Source: Clostridiales bacterium (lineage in GTDB: Bacteria; Bacillota; Clostridia; Oscillospirales; QAMX01). From it: a stretch of 18,073 bases of DNA. Below, in pieces: positions 8,789 through 16,822 of the stretch. Location: the NCBI GenBank assembly GCA_016285815.1, contig JAEERN010000175.1:1-18073 (forward strand), given 5' to 3'. The translations under genes were made by a program, and so were the position numbers. The notes beneath the pieces are model-generated. The model made no database searches. It was not told the origin of the DNA and worked only from the letters and a program-made list of their open reading frames with translations. Numbering within the stretch: position 1 is the first letter of the stretch; the number at the start of each line of letters is the position of its first letter.

Positions 8789-9951
8789 GCATCCGGGAAC
8801 TGGATGAGCGCTATGTGGCGGGGACTTACCGCCGCTTTCCGGTGGAGATCGTCGCGGGCAAGGGGTCCGTGGTGACCGACGCCGCGGGAAAGGACTATAT
8901 CGACCTGGGGTCCGGCATCGCCGTCACCGCCTTCGGCGCGGCGGACGACGAGTGGGTCCGGGCCGTTTCGGAACAGGCGGCGAAGATTCAGCACACGTCG
9001 AATCTGTACTACACCGAGCCCTGCGCCAGGCTGGCGCAGCAGCTCTGTCTGCGCACCGGCATGGAAAAGGTCTTCTTCTCCAATTCGGGGGCCGAGGCCA
9101 ACGAGTGCGCCATCAAGGCGGCGCGGAAATACGCCGCCGAGCGCCACGGCCCGGAGGCTTATACGGTGATCACGCTGAAAAACAGCTTCCACGGCCGGAC
9201 GCTGACCACGCTGGCCGCCACGGGCCAGGACCGGTTCCACGAGCTGTTCCGCCCCCTGACGCCGGGCTTCGTCTCGGTGGAGGCGGGCGATCTGGACGCG
9301 GTGAAGGCCGCGGCCGCCGCGGCGCGCCCCGCCGCCGTGATGATCGAGTGCATCCAGGGCGAGGGCGGCGTGATCCCGCTGGATCCGGCCTACGTCCGGG
9401 CGCTTCGCGCCTGGACCGAGGACAACGACGTGCTGCTGCTGGTGGACGAGGTCCAGACGGGCAACGGCCGCACGGGCAAGCTGTACGCCTATATGAACTA
9501 CGGCGTCCGGCCGGACGTGGTTTCCACGGCCAAGGGGCTGGCGGGCGGCCTGCCGCTGGGCGCCACGCTGCTGGGCGAAAAGGTGAAGGACGTGTTCGGC
9601 CCGGGAGACCACGGGTCCACCTTCGGCGGGAACCCGGTCTGCTGCGCCGCGGCGCTGAGCGTGCTGTCGCGGCTGGACGACGCGCTGCTGGACGGGGTGG
9701 CCCGGAAGGGCCGCCGGCTCGTCGAGCGGTTCACCGGGGCCGCGGGCATCCGCTCGGTCAGCGGCATGGGCCTGATGCTGGGCCTTGCCACCGAGCGGCC
9801 GGCGGGGGAGGTCGTCTCCGAGCTCATCGGCCGGGGCGTGCTGTGCCTGACGGCCAAGGACAAGGTGAGGCTGCTGCCGGCGCTGAACATCCCCGACGAC
9901 CTGCTGGAGCGGGCCGCCGGGACCATTCTGGACGTCTGCGCGGGGAGGTAG
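8785..9951 (+). CDS. argD: Acetylornithine aminotransferase
   Basis: A protein of 388 residues, a class III PLP-dependent aminotransferase that converts N-acetylglutamate semialdehyde to N-acetylornithine with glutamate as donor. It has SNSGAEANECAIKAARKY, the Asp motif LLVDEVQTGNGRTG, the PLP lysine Lys250 in STAKGLAGGLPLGA, and GSTFGGNPVC. Length and order fit ArgD; gamma-aminobutyrate or ornithine-delta aminotransferases are less likely in this setting. The ATG lies within ATGA at 8785-8788, so translation is coupled to argB, and a G-rich site precedes it. ArgD enzymes often also serve as succinyl-DAP aminotransferase in lysine synthesis, but nothing here proves this. Confidence 0.94.
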   Translation: MSIRELDERYVAGTYRRFPVEIVAGKGSVVTDAAGKDYIDLGSGIAVTAFGAADDEWVRAVSEQAAKIQHTSNLYYTEPCARLAQQLCLRTGMEKVFFSNSGAEANECAIKAARKYAAERHGPEAYTVITLKNSFHGRTLTTLAATGQDRFHELFRPLTPGFVSVEAGDLDAVKAAAAAARPAAVMIECIQGEGGVIPLDPAYVRALRAWTEDNDVLLLVDEVQTGNGRTGKLYAYMNYGVRPDVVSTAKGLAGGLPLGATLLGEKVKDVFGPGDHGSTFGGNPVCCAAALSVLSRLDDALLDGVARKGRRLVERFTGAAGIRSVSGMGLMLGLATERPAGEVVSELIGRGVLCLTAKDKVRLLPALNIPDDLLERAAGTILDVCAGR

Positions 9952-9956
9952 AGACC

Positions 9957-10940
9957 GTGGATCTCAAGGGACGGAATTTTTTGAAGCTTCTGGACTTTTC
10001 CCCTGAGGAGATCGGGGGCCTGCTGGATCTGGCCGCCGAGCTGAAACGGCAGAAAAAGGCCGGGATCCCGCACCGCCTGTGCGAGGGGAAGAGCGTGGCG
10101 CTGATCTTTGAAAAGACCAGCACCAGGACCCGCTGCGCCTTTGAGGTGGCGGCGGCCGATCTGGGGATGCACCCGGTGTATCTGGACCCCAAGGGGTCGC
10201 AGATCGGCAAAAAGGAGAGCATCGCGGACACGGCGCGGGTGCTGGGCCGGATGTTCGACGGCATCGAATACCGCGGCTTTGGACAGGAGATCGTGGAAGA
10301 GCTGGCGCGGTTCGCGGGCGTTCCCGTCTGGAACGGCCTGACCAACGAGTTCCACCCCACGCAGATCCTGGCGGATCTGCTGACCGTCCGCGAGCACTTC
10401 GGCGGGCTGGCCGGGCGGAAGCTGGTCTATCTGGGCGACGCGCGCTATAACATGGGCAACTCGCTGATGGTGGGCTGCGCCAAGATGGGGCTGAAGTTCA
10501 CCGCCTGCGCTCCCGAGGCCTACTGGCCCGATCCGGCGCTGGCGGCGGCCTGCCGGGCCGTTGCCGCGGAGACCGGCGCGGAGATCTCGTTCAGCGCGGA
10601 CCCGAAGACGGCCGTGGCCGGGGCGGACGTGCTGTACACCGACGTCTGGGTCTCCATGGGCGAGCCGGACGAGGTCTGGGAAGAGCGCATCGCGGCGCTT
10701 TCGCCCTATCGCGTGGACGAGGCGCTGATGGACGCGGCGGGGGACGGATGCCGCTTCATGCACTGTCTGCCCGCGTTCCACGACCTCAAGACGTCCATCG
10801 GAAAAGACATTTACGCGAAGTTCGGCCTGACCTGTATGGAGGTCACCGACGGCGTGTTCGAGAGCGACCGCTCCATCGTGTTCGACGAGGCGGAGAACCG
10901 CCTTCACACCATCAAGGCGGTGATGGCCGCCACGCTGTGA
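9957..10940 (+). CDS. argF: Ornithine carbamoyltransferase
   Basis: A protein of 327 residues that makes citrulline from ornithine and carbamoyl phosphate. The carbamoyl-phosphate loop STRTR is at residues 55-59, the same numbering as in E. coli. Also present are GNSLM in DARYNMGNSLM, the ornithine-binding SMG loop (WVSMGEP) and the catalytic HCLPAFHD. The SMG loop and LPAFHD support ornithine rather than putrescine as substrate. The start is GTG 9957, with GGGGAGG at 9942-9948 inside the end of argD. It lies directly before carAB, so producer and consumer of carbamoyl phosphate are made together. Confidence 0.95.
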   Translation: MDLKGRNFLKLLDFSPEEIGGLLDLAAELKRQKKAGIPHRLCEGKSVALIFEKTSTRTRCAFEVAAADLGMHPVYLDPKGSQIGKKESIADTARVLGRMFDGIEYRGFGQEIVEELARFAGVPVWNGLTNEFHPTQILADLLTVREHFGGLAGRKLVYLGDARYNMGNSLMVGCAKMGLKFTACAPEAYWPDPALAAACRAVAAETGAEISFSADPKTAVAGADVLYTDVWVSMGEPDEVWEERIAALSPYRVDEALMDAAGDGCRFMHCLPAFHDLKTSIGKDIYAKFGLTCMEVTDGVFESDRSIVFDEAENRLHTIKAVMAATL

Positions 10941-10953
10941 CGGGGAGAGGATC

Positions 10954-12024
10954 ATGGAACAGGCATATCTGACGCTGGCCGACGGCCGGGTCTTCCGCGG
11001 GACGCGCATCGGCGCGCCGGGCGGGGCGCTGGGCGAGCTGGTCTTTACCACCGGCATGGTGGGCTGTCTGGAGACGCTGACGGACCCGAGCTTTTCCGGC
11101 CAGATCGTGATGCAGACCTTCCCCCTGATCGGAAACTACGGCGTGATCCCCGAGGACTTCGAGGGCGAGCCGGCGGTCCGGGGATACGTGGTGCGCGAGC
11201 TGTGCGGCGCGCCGTCGAATTTCCGCAGCGAGGGCGCCCTGAACGACTGGCTGTGCCGGCGGGGCATCCCCGGCATCGCCGGGGTGGACACCCGGGAGCT
11301 CACGCAGATCATCCGGGAACAGGGCGTGATGAACGCCTGTATCGCGCCCGAACCGGCGGCGGATCTGGACACGCTGCGGCGCTATGCCGTCACGGGGGCG
11401 GTGGCCGCAGTGAGCCGTCCCGTCCCGCAGACGTTCCCGGCGGAGGGGACGCGGCGGTTCCGCGTCGTGCTGCTGGATTACGGCGTCAAGGCGAACATCA
11501 TCCGAAGCCTCTGCCGGCGCGGATGCGAGGTGACGGCGGTCCCCTTCGACACGACGGCCGGGGCGGTGCTGGCCGCGGCGCCGGACGGGGTCGTAACGTC
11601 CAACGGGCCGGGCGACCCGGCGGAGAACACCGCCTGTATCGCCGAGCTGAGAAAACTGGTGGGGCGGGTGCCCATGATGGGCGTCTGCCTGGGGCACCAG
11701 CTCACGGCGCTGGCTCTGGGAGGCCGGACGGAAAAGCTGAAGTTCGGCCACCGCGGCGCCAACCAGCCGGCCCGGGACCTGGTCACCGGGCGGACCTATA
11801 TGACCAGCCAGAACCACGGGTACACCGTGGTCTCCGAAAGCCTGTCCGACGTGGGCCGGCTGCGCTGGGGCAACGCCAACGACGGCAGCTGTGAGGGCGT
11901 GGATTATCCGGGCCTTCGCTGTTTTACGGTCCAGTTCCACCCGGAGGCCTGCGCCGGTCCGCGGGACACGGCCTTTTTGTTCGACCGGTTCGTTTCGATG
12001 ATGGAGGGGAGAGAACATGCCTAA
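10954..12024 (+). CDS. carA: Carbamoyl-phosphate synthase small subunit (glutaminase)
   Basis: A protein of 356 residues, a little shorter than E. coli CarA. It releases ammonia from glutamine and passes it to CarB. The N-terminal CarA domain starts EQAYLTLADGRVFRG. The C-terminal class I amidotransferase domain has SNGPGDP, the nucleophile Cys245 in GVCLGHQL, and the His329/Glu331 pair in QFHPEA. All three catalytic residues are present. ATG 10954 follows GGGGAGAGG (10942-10950). Its last 8 bases overlap the start of carB, so the two subunits are translationally coupled. It may supply arginine and pyrimidine synthesis, since no second carAB is in the window to compare. Confidence 0.95.
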   Translation: MEQAYLTLADGRVFRGTRIGAPGGALGELVFTTGMVGCLETLTDPSFSGQIVMQTFPLIGNYGVIPEDFEGEPAVRGYVVRELCGAPSNFRSEGALNDWLCRRGIPGIAGVDTRELTQIIREQGVMNACIAPEPAADLDTLRRYAVTGAVAAVSRPVPQTFPAEGTRRFRVVLLDYGVKANIIRSLCRRGCEVTAVPFDTTAGAVLAAAPDGVVTSNGPGDPAENTACIAELRKLVGRVPMMGVCLGHQLTALALGGRTEKLKFGHRGANQPARDLVTGRTYMTSQNHGYTVVSESLSDVGRLRWGNANDGSCEGVDYPGLRCFTVQFHPEACAGPRDTAFLFDRFVSMMEGREHA

Positions 12025-15000
12025 GGATACGGCGATCCGCAAGGTCCTGGTCATCGGGTCCGGGCCTATCGTCATCGGCCAGGCCGCCGAGTTCGACTAC
12101 GCCGGGGCCCAGGCCTGCCGCGTGCTGCGGGACGAGGGGATCGAGACGGTGCTGGTCAACTCCAACCCGGCCACCATCATGACCGACAAATATCTGGCGG
12201 ACGAGATCTACCTCGAGCCGCTGAACGCGGAGACGGTCCGGCGGATCATCGAAAAAGAGCGGCCGGACGGCCTTTTGGCGGGTCTCGGCGGCCAGACGGG
12301 TCTGACCCTCGCCATGCAGCTGGCCCGGAACGGGACGCTGGCGGAGTTCGGCGTCCGGCTGCTCGGGTCGGACATCGACGCCATCGACCGCGCCGAAGAC
12401 CGGGAGCGGTTCCGGGACGCCATGCGCGCCATCGGTCAGCCCGTGGTCCCCTCGGAGATCGCCGTCAACGTGGCCGGGGCGCTGGCCGCGGCGGAGAAGA
12501 TCGGGTATCCCGTCATCGTCCGCCCGGCGTTCACGCTGGGCGGATCCGGCGGCGGCATCGCCGAAAACGCGGACGAGCTGGCCGCCATCGCCGGGACGGG
12601 GCTGGACCTTTCGCCCATCACGCAGATCCTGGTGGAGAAGTGCATCGCCGGCTGGAAAGAGATCGAATTCGAGACCATGCGGGACGGGATCGGCAACGTC
12701 ATCGCGGTCTGTTCCATGGAGAACGTGGACCCGGTGGGGGTCCACACGGGGGACTCGGTGGTGGTGGCCCCGGCGCTGACGCTGTCGGACAAAGAATACC
12801 AGATGCTGCGCAGCGCGTCGCTGGACATCATCGCGTCGCTGGGCATCGTGGGCGGCTGCAACTGTCAGTTCGCGCTGGACCCGGACAGCTTCCGCTACGC
12901 CGTCATCGAGGTCAACCCCAGGGTCTCGCGGTCCTCGGCGCTGGCTTCCAAGGCGACGGGCTATCCCATCGCCAAGATCACGACGAAGATCGCCCTGGGC
13001 TATACGCTGGACGAGATCAAAAACGACATCACGGGAAAGACCTGCGCCTGCTTCGAGCCGACGCTGGACTATGTGGTGGTGAAGTTCCCCAAGTGGCCCT
13101 TCGACAAGTTCGCCGGGTCCAGCCGGCGGCTGGGGACGCAGATGAAGGCCACGGGCGAGGTCATGGCCATCGCGCCCTGCTTCGAGGCGGCGCTGATGAA
13201 GGCCGTCCGCGGCGCGGAGATCTCGCTGGACACGCTGAACGCCGCGCCGCTGTCGGACCGGGACGTTCGCGAGCGCCTGACCGAGGCCGACGACCGGCGG
13301 CTGTTCACGGTGTTCGAGGCGCTGAAAAAAGGCGTCTCCGTGGACGAGATCCACGCGCTGACCCGCATCGACCGGTGGTTCCTCGCCAAGCTGGCGGGGC
13401 TGGCGGCCTTTGAGACGCGCCTGTCGCGGGAAGGTCTTACGGCGGAGAACTATGCCGAGGCCAAGCGGCTGGGCTATCCGGACGCGGCGCTGGCGCGGCT
13501 GTGCCCGGGGGCGGAGCTGCCCGGCTGGACGTTTTCCTACAAAATGGTGGACACCTGCGGCGCGGAGTTCGCCGCCGAGACGCCGTACTTTTATTCGACC
13601 ACGGACGCGGTCTGCGAGTCGCGGCGCCTGCCGCGCAGCGGCCGGCCGGTGGTCATGGTGCTGGGGTCTGGCCCCATCCGCATCGGACAGGGGATCGAGT
13701 TCGACTACAGCTCGGTCCACTGCGTCCGCACTCTGCGGGACATGGGATACGACGTCGTCATCGTCAACAACAATCCGGAGACCGTCTCGACGGACTACGA
13801 CACGGCGGACCGGCTCTACTTCGAGCCGCTGACGCCGGAGGACGTGGAGAACATCGTCCGGGCGGAGTCGCCGGCGGGCGTCGTGGTGGCTTTCGGCGGC
13901 CAGACGGCGGTGCGGCTGGCCAAATTCCTCGACGGGATCGGCGTGCCTATCCTGGGCACGTCGGCCGAGGGCATCGACCTGGCCGAGGACCGGGCGCGGT
14001 TCGACGCGCTGCTGGAAACGCTGGGGATGAAGCGTCCCCGGGGCATGGGCGTCAACACGCTGGCCGAGGCCGTCGACGCGGCGGAGACGCTGGGATATCC
14101 CGTGCTGCTGCGGCCGTCCTACGTCATCGGCGGGCAGAACATGACCATTTCCCGCAGCCGTGAACAGACCGAGGCCTATATGCGGAAGATCCTGGCCGGG
14201 GGCATCGAGAACCCGGTGCTGGTGGACAAGTATATGCCTGGCGTCGAGCTGGAGGTGGACGTGATCTCCGACGGGGAGGACGTTCTGATCCCCGGCGTCA
14301 TGGAGCACATCGAGCGCGCCGGCGTCCACAGCGGCGACTCCATCGCCGTCTATCCCCCCTACAACCTGGGGGACCGGGAGATGGCCCGGGTGTGCGAATG
14401 CTCGGAGAAGCTGGCCCTGGCCGTGGGGACCCGGGGCCTGGTCAACATCCAGTACCTGATCTTCGGCGGCGAGCTGTACGTCATCGAGGTCAATCCGCGC
14501 GCGTCGCGAACGGTGCCTTATATCAGCAAGGTGACCAACGTGCCCATGGTGGACTTGGCCTCCCGGGTGATGCTGGGGGCGAAGCTCTCCGAGCTGGGCT
14601 ACGGCACGGGGCTGTACCGGACGCCGCCCTACTGCGCGGTCAAGGTCCCGGTGTTCAGCTTTGAAAAGCTGAACGACGCAAACTCCATCCTGGGCCCGGA
14701 GATGAAGTCCACCGGCGAGGTGCTGGGCCTGGGCAAGACCCTGCCGGAGGCGCTGTTCAAGGGCCTGAACGCCGCGGGCTTTTCCGTTCCGCGGCCGGGA
14801 AGCGGCGCGGGCGTGCTGCTCAGCGTCGAGGAGAGCGACTATCAGGAGATCGTCTCGCTGGCCAAGCGCTTTTTCGACCTCGGCATCCGGCTGTACGCCA
14901 CCGAGGGCACCGCGGCGGCCATCGCCGGCCTCGGCGTGCCGGTGACGTCGGCGGGCAGCGCGTCGGACGGAGCGATCGTGCCGCTGATGGAGAGCGGGCA

Positions 15001-16042
15001 CGTGAACTATATCGTCTACACCGGCGCGGTGAAGGACGCCACGGTGGGGGACTATACCGTTCTGCACCGCCGCGCCATGCAGCTGGGCATCCCGTGCCTC
15101 ACCTCGGTGGACACGGCCTCGGCGCTGGCCGGGATGATCGAGAGCCGCTTCACGCTGGAGAACACCGAGTTGGTGGACATCAACGACATGCGCCCATGGC
15201 GCCAGCGGATGAAGTTCGCCAAAATGCATTCCTGCGGCAACGACTATATCTTCGTCGAGAACTTCGACGGGAAGCTGACCTGTCCCGAATCGCTCTGCGT
15301 CAGCCTCTGCGCGCCCCACTACGGCATCGGCGGGGACGGCATCGTGCTGATCGAGCGGTCCGCCGCCGCGGACGCGAAGATGCGCTCGTTCAACCGGGAC
15401 GGCAGCGAGGGGCGCATGGCCGGGAACAACATCCGCTGCGTGGCCAAATACCTCTACGACAAGGGGTATGTGCGCAGCGAGCACCTCACCGTCGAGACCC
15501 TTTCCGGGGTCCACCGGATGCGGCTGTACCTGCGGGACGGCAAGGTCGGCTCGGTGTCGGTGGACATGGGCCGGGCCGACTGGTCCGCCGCGGCGCTGCC
15601 CGCGGCCACGGAGGCCGAACGGCTGGTGGACGCTCCCCTGGCGGTGGCGGGCCGGTCCTGGCAGGTCACCTGCCTGTCCGTGGGGAATCCCCACTGCGTC
15701 GTGTTCTGCGACGCGCTGGACGGGCTGGATCTGGCCGCGGTGGGGCCGCGGTTCGAGCACGCGCCGGAGTTCCCCGAGCGGATCAACACCGAGTTCGTGC
15801 GGGTCGTGAACCCGACGACCCTGCGCGTCCGGGTGTGGGAGCGGGGCAACGGCGAGACGCTGGCCTGCGGCACGGGCGCCTGCGCCGCGGTGGCGGCGGC
15901 GGTGGCCAACGGCTTCTGCGAAAAGGGGACGGACGTCACCGTCAAGCTGCTGGGCGGCGATCTGACCGTCAACTACACCGACGAGCGGATCGTCCTGACG
16001 GGCAGCGCGGTGATGGTGTACGAGGGCGAGTTCGAATACTGA
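12017..16042 (+). CDS. carB-dapF: Carbamoyl-phosphate synthase large subunit fused to diaminopimelate epimerase (CarB-DapF)
   Basis: One frame of 1341 residues without a stop. Residues 1-1064 are a full CarB. The first ATP-grasp half begins GSGPIVIGQAAEFDYAGAQA and includes SRSSALASKATGYPIAK. The second half starts near 543 (VLGSGPIRIGQGIEFDYSS) and includes SRTVPYISKVTNVPMVDL. A C-terminal MGS-like regulatory domain runs from about 930 to 1064. From Met1065 (ATG 15209) a complete DapF of 277 residues follows: HSCGNDYIF, GRMAGNNIRC with Cys1141 and ACGTGAC with Cys1284, the two catalytic cysteines that interconvert LL- and meso-diaminopimelate. CarB makes carbamoyl phosphate; DapF serves lysine and peptidoglycan. 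No Shine-Dalgarno precedes ATG 15209, so separate translation of DapF looks unlikely. The linker is only about five residues. A frameshift artefact at the join cannot be excluded. Confidence 0.93.
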   Translation: MPKDTAIRKVLVIGSGPIVIGQAAEFDYAGAQACRVLRDEGIETVLVNSNPATIMTDKYLADEIYLEPLNAETVRRIIEKERPDGLLAGLGGQTGLTLAMQLARNGTLAEFGVRLLGSDIDAIDRAEDRERFRDAMRAIGQPVVPSEIAVNVAGALAAAEKIGYPVIVRPAFTLGGSGGGIAENADELAAIAGTGLDLSPITQILVEKCIAGWKEIEFETMRDGIGNVIAVCSMENVDPVGVHTGDSVVVAPALTLSDKEYQMLRSASLDIIASLGIVGGCNCQFALDPDSFRYAVIEVNPRVSRSSALASKATGYPIAKITTKIALGYTLDEIKNDITGKTCACFEPTLDYVVVKFPKWPFDKFAGSSRRLGTQMKATGEVMAIAPCFEAALMKAVRGAEISLDTLNAAPLSDRDVRERLTEADDRRLFTVFEALKKGVSVDEIHALTRIDRWFLAKLAGLAAFETRLSREGLTAENYAEAKRLGYPDAALARLCPGAELPGWTFSYKMVDTCGAEFAAETPYFYSTTDAVCESRRLPRSGRPVVMVLGSGPIRIGQGIEFDYSSVHCVRTLRDMGYDVVIVNNNPETVSTDYDTADRLYFEPLTPEDVENIVRAESPAGVVVAFGGQTAVRLAKFLDGIGVPILGTSAEGIDLAEDRARFDALLETLGMKRPRGMGVNTLAEAVDAAETLGYPVLLRPSYVIGGQNMTISRSREQTEAYMRKILAGGIENPVLVDKYMPGVELEVDVISDGEDVLIPGVMEHIERAGVHSGDSIAVYPPYNLGDREMARVCECSEKLALAVGTRGLVNIQYLIFGGELYVIEVNPRASRTVPYISKVTNVPMVDLASRVMLGAKLSELGYGTGLYRTPPYCAVKVPVFSFEKLNDANSILGPEMKSTGEVLGLGKTLPEALFKGLNAAGFSVPRPGSGAGVLLSVEESDYQEIVSLAKRFFDLGIRLYATEGTAAAIAGLGVPVTSAGSASDGAIVPLMESGHVNYIVYTGAVKDATVGDYTVLHRRAMQLGIPCLTSVDTASALAGMIESRFTLENTELVDINDMRPWRQRMKFAKMHSCGNDYIFVENFDGKLTCPESLCVSLCAPHYGIGGDGIVLIERSAAADAKMRSFNRDGSEGRMAGNNIRCVAKYLYDKGYVRSEHLTVETLSGVHRMRLYLRDGKVGSVSVDMGRADWSAAALPAATEAERLVDAPLAVAGRSWQVTCLSVGNPHCVVFCDALDGLDLAAVGPRFEHAPEFPERINTEFVRVVNPTTLRVRVWERGNGETLACGTGACAAVAAAVANGFCEKGTDVTVKLLGGDLTVNYTDERIVLTGSAVMVYEGEFEY

Positions 16043-16050
16043 CGCGCAAG

Positions 16051-16102
16051 CGCGAAAAAAGAGACCTCTTTTGTCTGCCGCGGCAAAAGAGGTCTTTTCG
16101 CG
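16051..16102 (+). terminator. Terminator of the arg operon, possibly bidirectional
   Basis: GACCTCTTTTG (16063-16073) pairs perfectly with CAAAAGAGGTC (16084-16094) around a 10-nt loop. An outer stem CGCGAAAA (16051-16058) / TTTTCGCG (16095-16102) extends it, with a 4-nt bulge. TTTT follows on the plus strand, and six T in a row are found on the minus strand, so it may also stop leftward transcripts from the ribosomal-protein operon. It begins 8 bp after the carB-dapF stop. Confidence 0.8.
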
Positions 16103-16333
16103 TCGGGACCGGGCGTCCGGCAGGGGAGGACCCGCCGGACGTCCGGCGTTTGCCCGCCGCCGGCGAATAAGGGCTGACAGCGGGACGGGCGCCGCGGTAT
16201 CCTGGACCTTGGGAAAGGACGGGGATGTGAAGGATGCTTCAGCCGATCCGCAGGCGGAGGGCCTGATGCAGCCGGGCCTGCGCGAGACGGCGAAGGCAGG
16301 CTTCCGCCGCTGCGTTCCGGATCGAAAAAACGC
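16103..16333. other. Gene-free GC-rich spacer between two terminators
   Basis: About 230 bp without a convincing gene on either strand. It holds a perfect 16-bp palindrome at 16133-16148 (CGCCGGACGTCCGGCG). An upstream half-copy, CGTCCGGC at 16114-16121, can instead pair with 16135-16142. No promoter or tract of T fits a terminator role. A leftward frame crosses the region but its composition (Pro, Arg, Ser-rich) is that of an antisense shadow. Confidence 0.5.
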
Positions 16334-16378
16334 AAAAAGCTCGCCCCGTTCCCCGGAAGTCCGGGAAACGGGGCGAGC
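16334..16378 (-). terminator. Terminator of the rpsF-ssb-rpsR operon
   Basis: An 18-bp inverted repeat with one mismatch (16339-16356 and 16361-16378; GCTCGCCCCGTT and its complement form the outer part) around an AAGT loop. On the minus strand it is followed by five T (16334-16338), the form of an intrinsic terminator. It starts about 25 bp past the rpsR stop. Confidence 0.9.
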
Positions 16379-16402
16379 CGTGTTTCGGTCCGAAGGCTCG
16401 GC

Positions 16403-16768
16403 TCAGTCCGCGATGTAGGGCAGCAGCGCGATCTGTCTGGCGCGCTTGATGGCCTCGGTCAGCTGACGCTGATGCTTGGCGCAGGTGCCGGTCATGCGGC
16501 GGGGCAGGATCTTGGCGCGCTCGCTCATGAAGCGGCGCAGCTTGGCCACGTCCTTGTAGTCGATGTCGTAGATCTTATCGGCGCAGAACAGGCAGACCTT
16601 GCGTCTCTTTTTGCCGCGGGACGCATTGCGGTCATAGGCGGGGCGCTCGGTCCGCTCGGGGCGGTCGGGGCGCTCGGTCCGTTCGGCGCGGGGCGCGGGA
16701 GCGCTCTGTTCGGCGGGAGCAGCGGTCTGCTCGGCCACAGGGGCGTTCACGGTTTCGTTGTTTTCCAT
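16403..16768 (-). CDS. rpsR: 30S ribosomal protein S18 with long N-terminal extension
   Basis: A protein of 121 residues; typical bacterial S18 has about 75-90. The conserved core runs from about residue 50: RRKVCLFCADK, DIDYKDVAKLRRFMSERAKI, RRMTGTCAKHQRQLTEAIKRARQIALLPYIAD. S18 sits on the platform of the small subunit beside S6. The cysteines in CLFC and TGTC could bind zinc in the manner of the C+ form of S18. The first 50 residues are low-complexity: Ala/Pro/Glu-rich, then repeated RTERPDRPERTERP. ATG 16768 follows AAAAAGGAGG (complement of 16779-16788). The frame extends 10 codons upstream, but that part contains the ribosome binding site. Confidence 0.95.
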   Translation of the reverse strand: MENNETVNAPVAEQTAAPAEQSAPAPRAERTERPDRPERTERPAYDRNASRGKKRRKVCLFCADKIYDIDYKDVAKLRRFMSERAKILPRRMTGTCAKHQRQLTEAIKRARQIALLPYIAD

Positions 16769-16822
16769 GCGATCAAATCCTCCTTTTTCAGAAATCAAGT
16801 CAAGAGAGCGGCCCGTCTTTGA

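Noticed and set aside
11924..15760. A 1278-codon open frame on the minus strand opposite carB
   Set aside because: It is antisense to highly conserved CarB. Its composition (His, Arg, Gln, Val-rich, no known motifs) is what GC-rich third positions produce on the opposite strand.
16234..16266. Small ORF of 10 codons in the 16.1-16.3 kb spacer
   Set aside because: Arg-rich composition, no promoter, and no sign beyond an ATG after a G-rich stretch.
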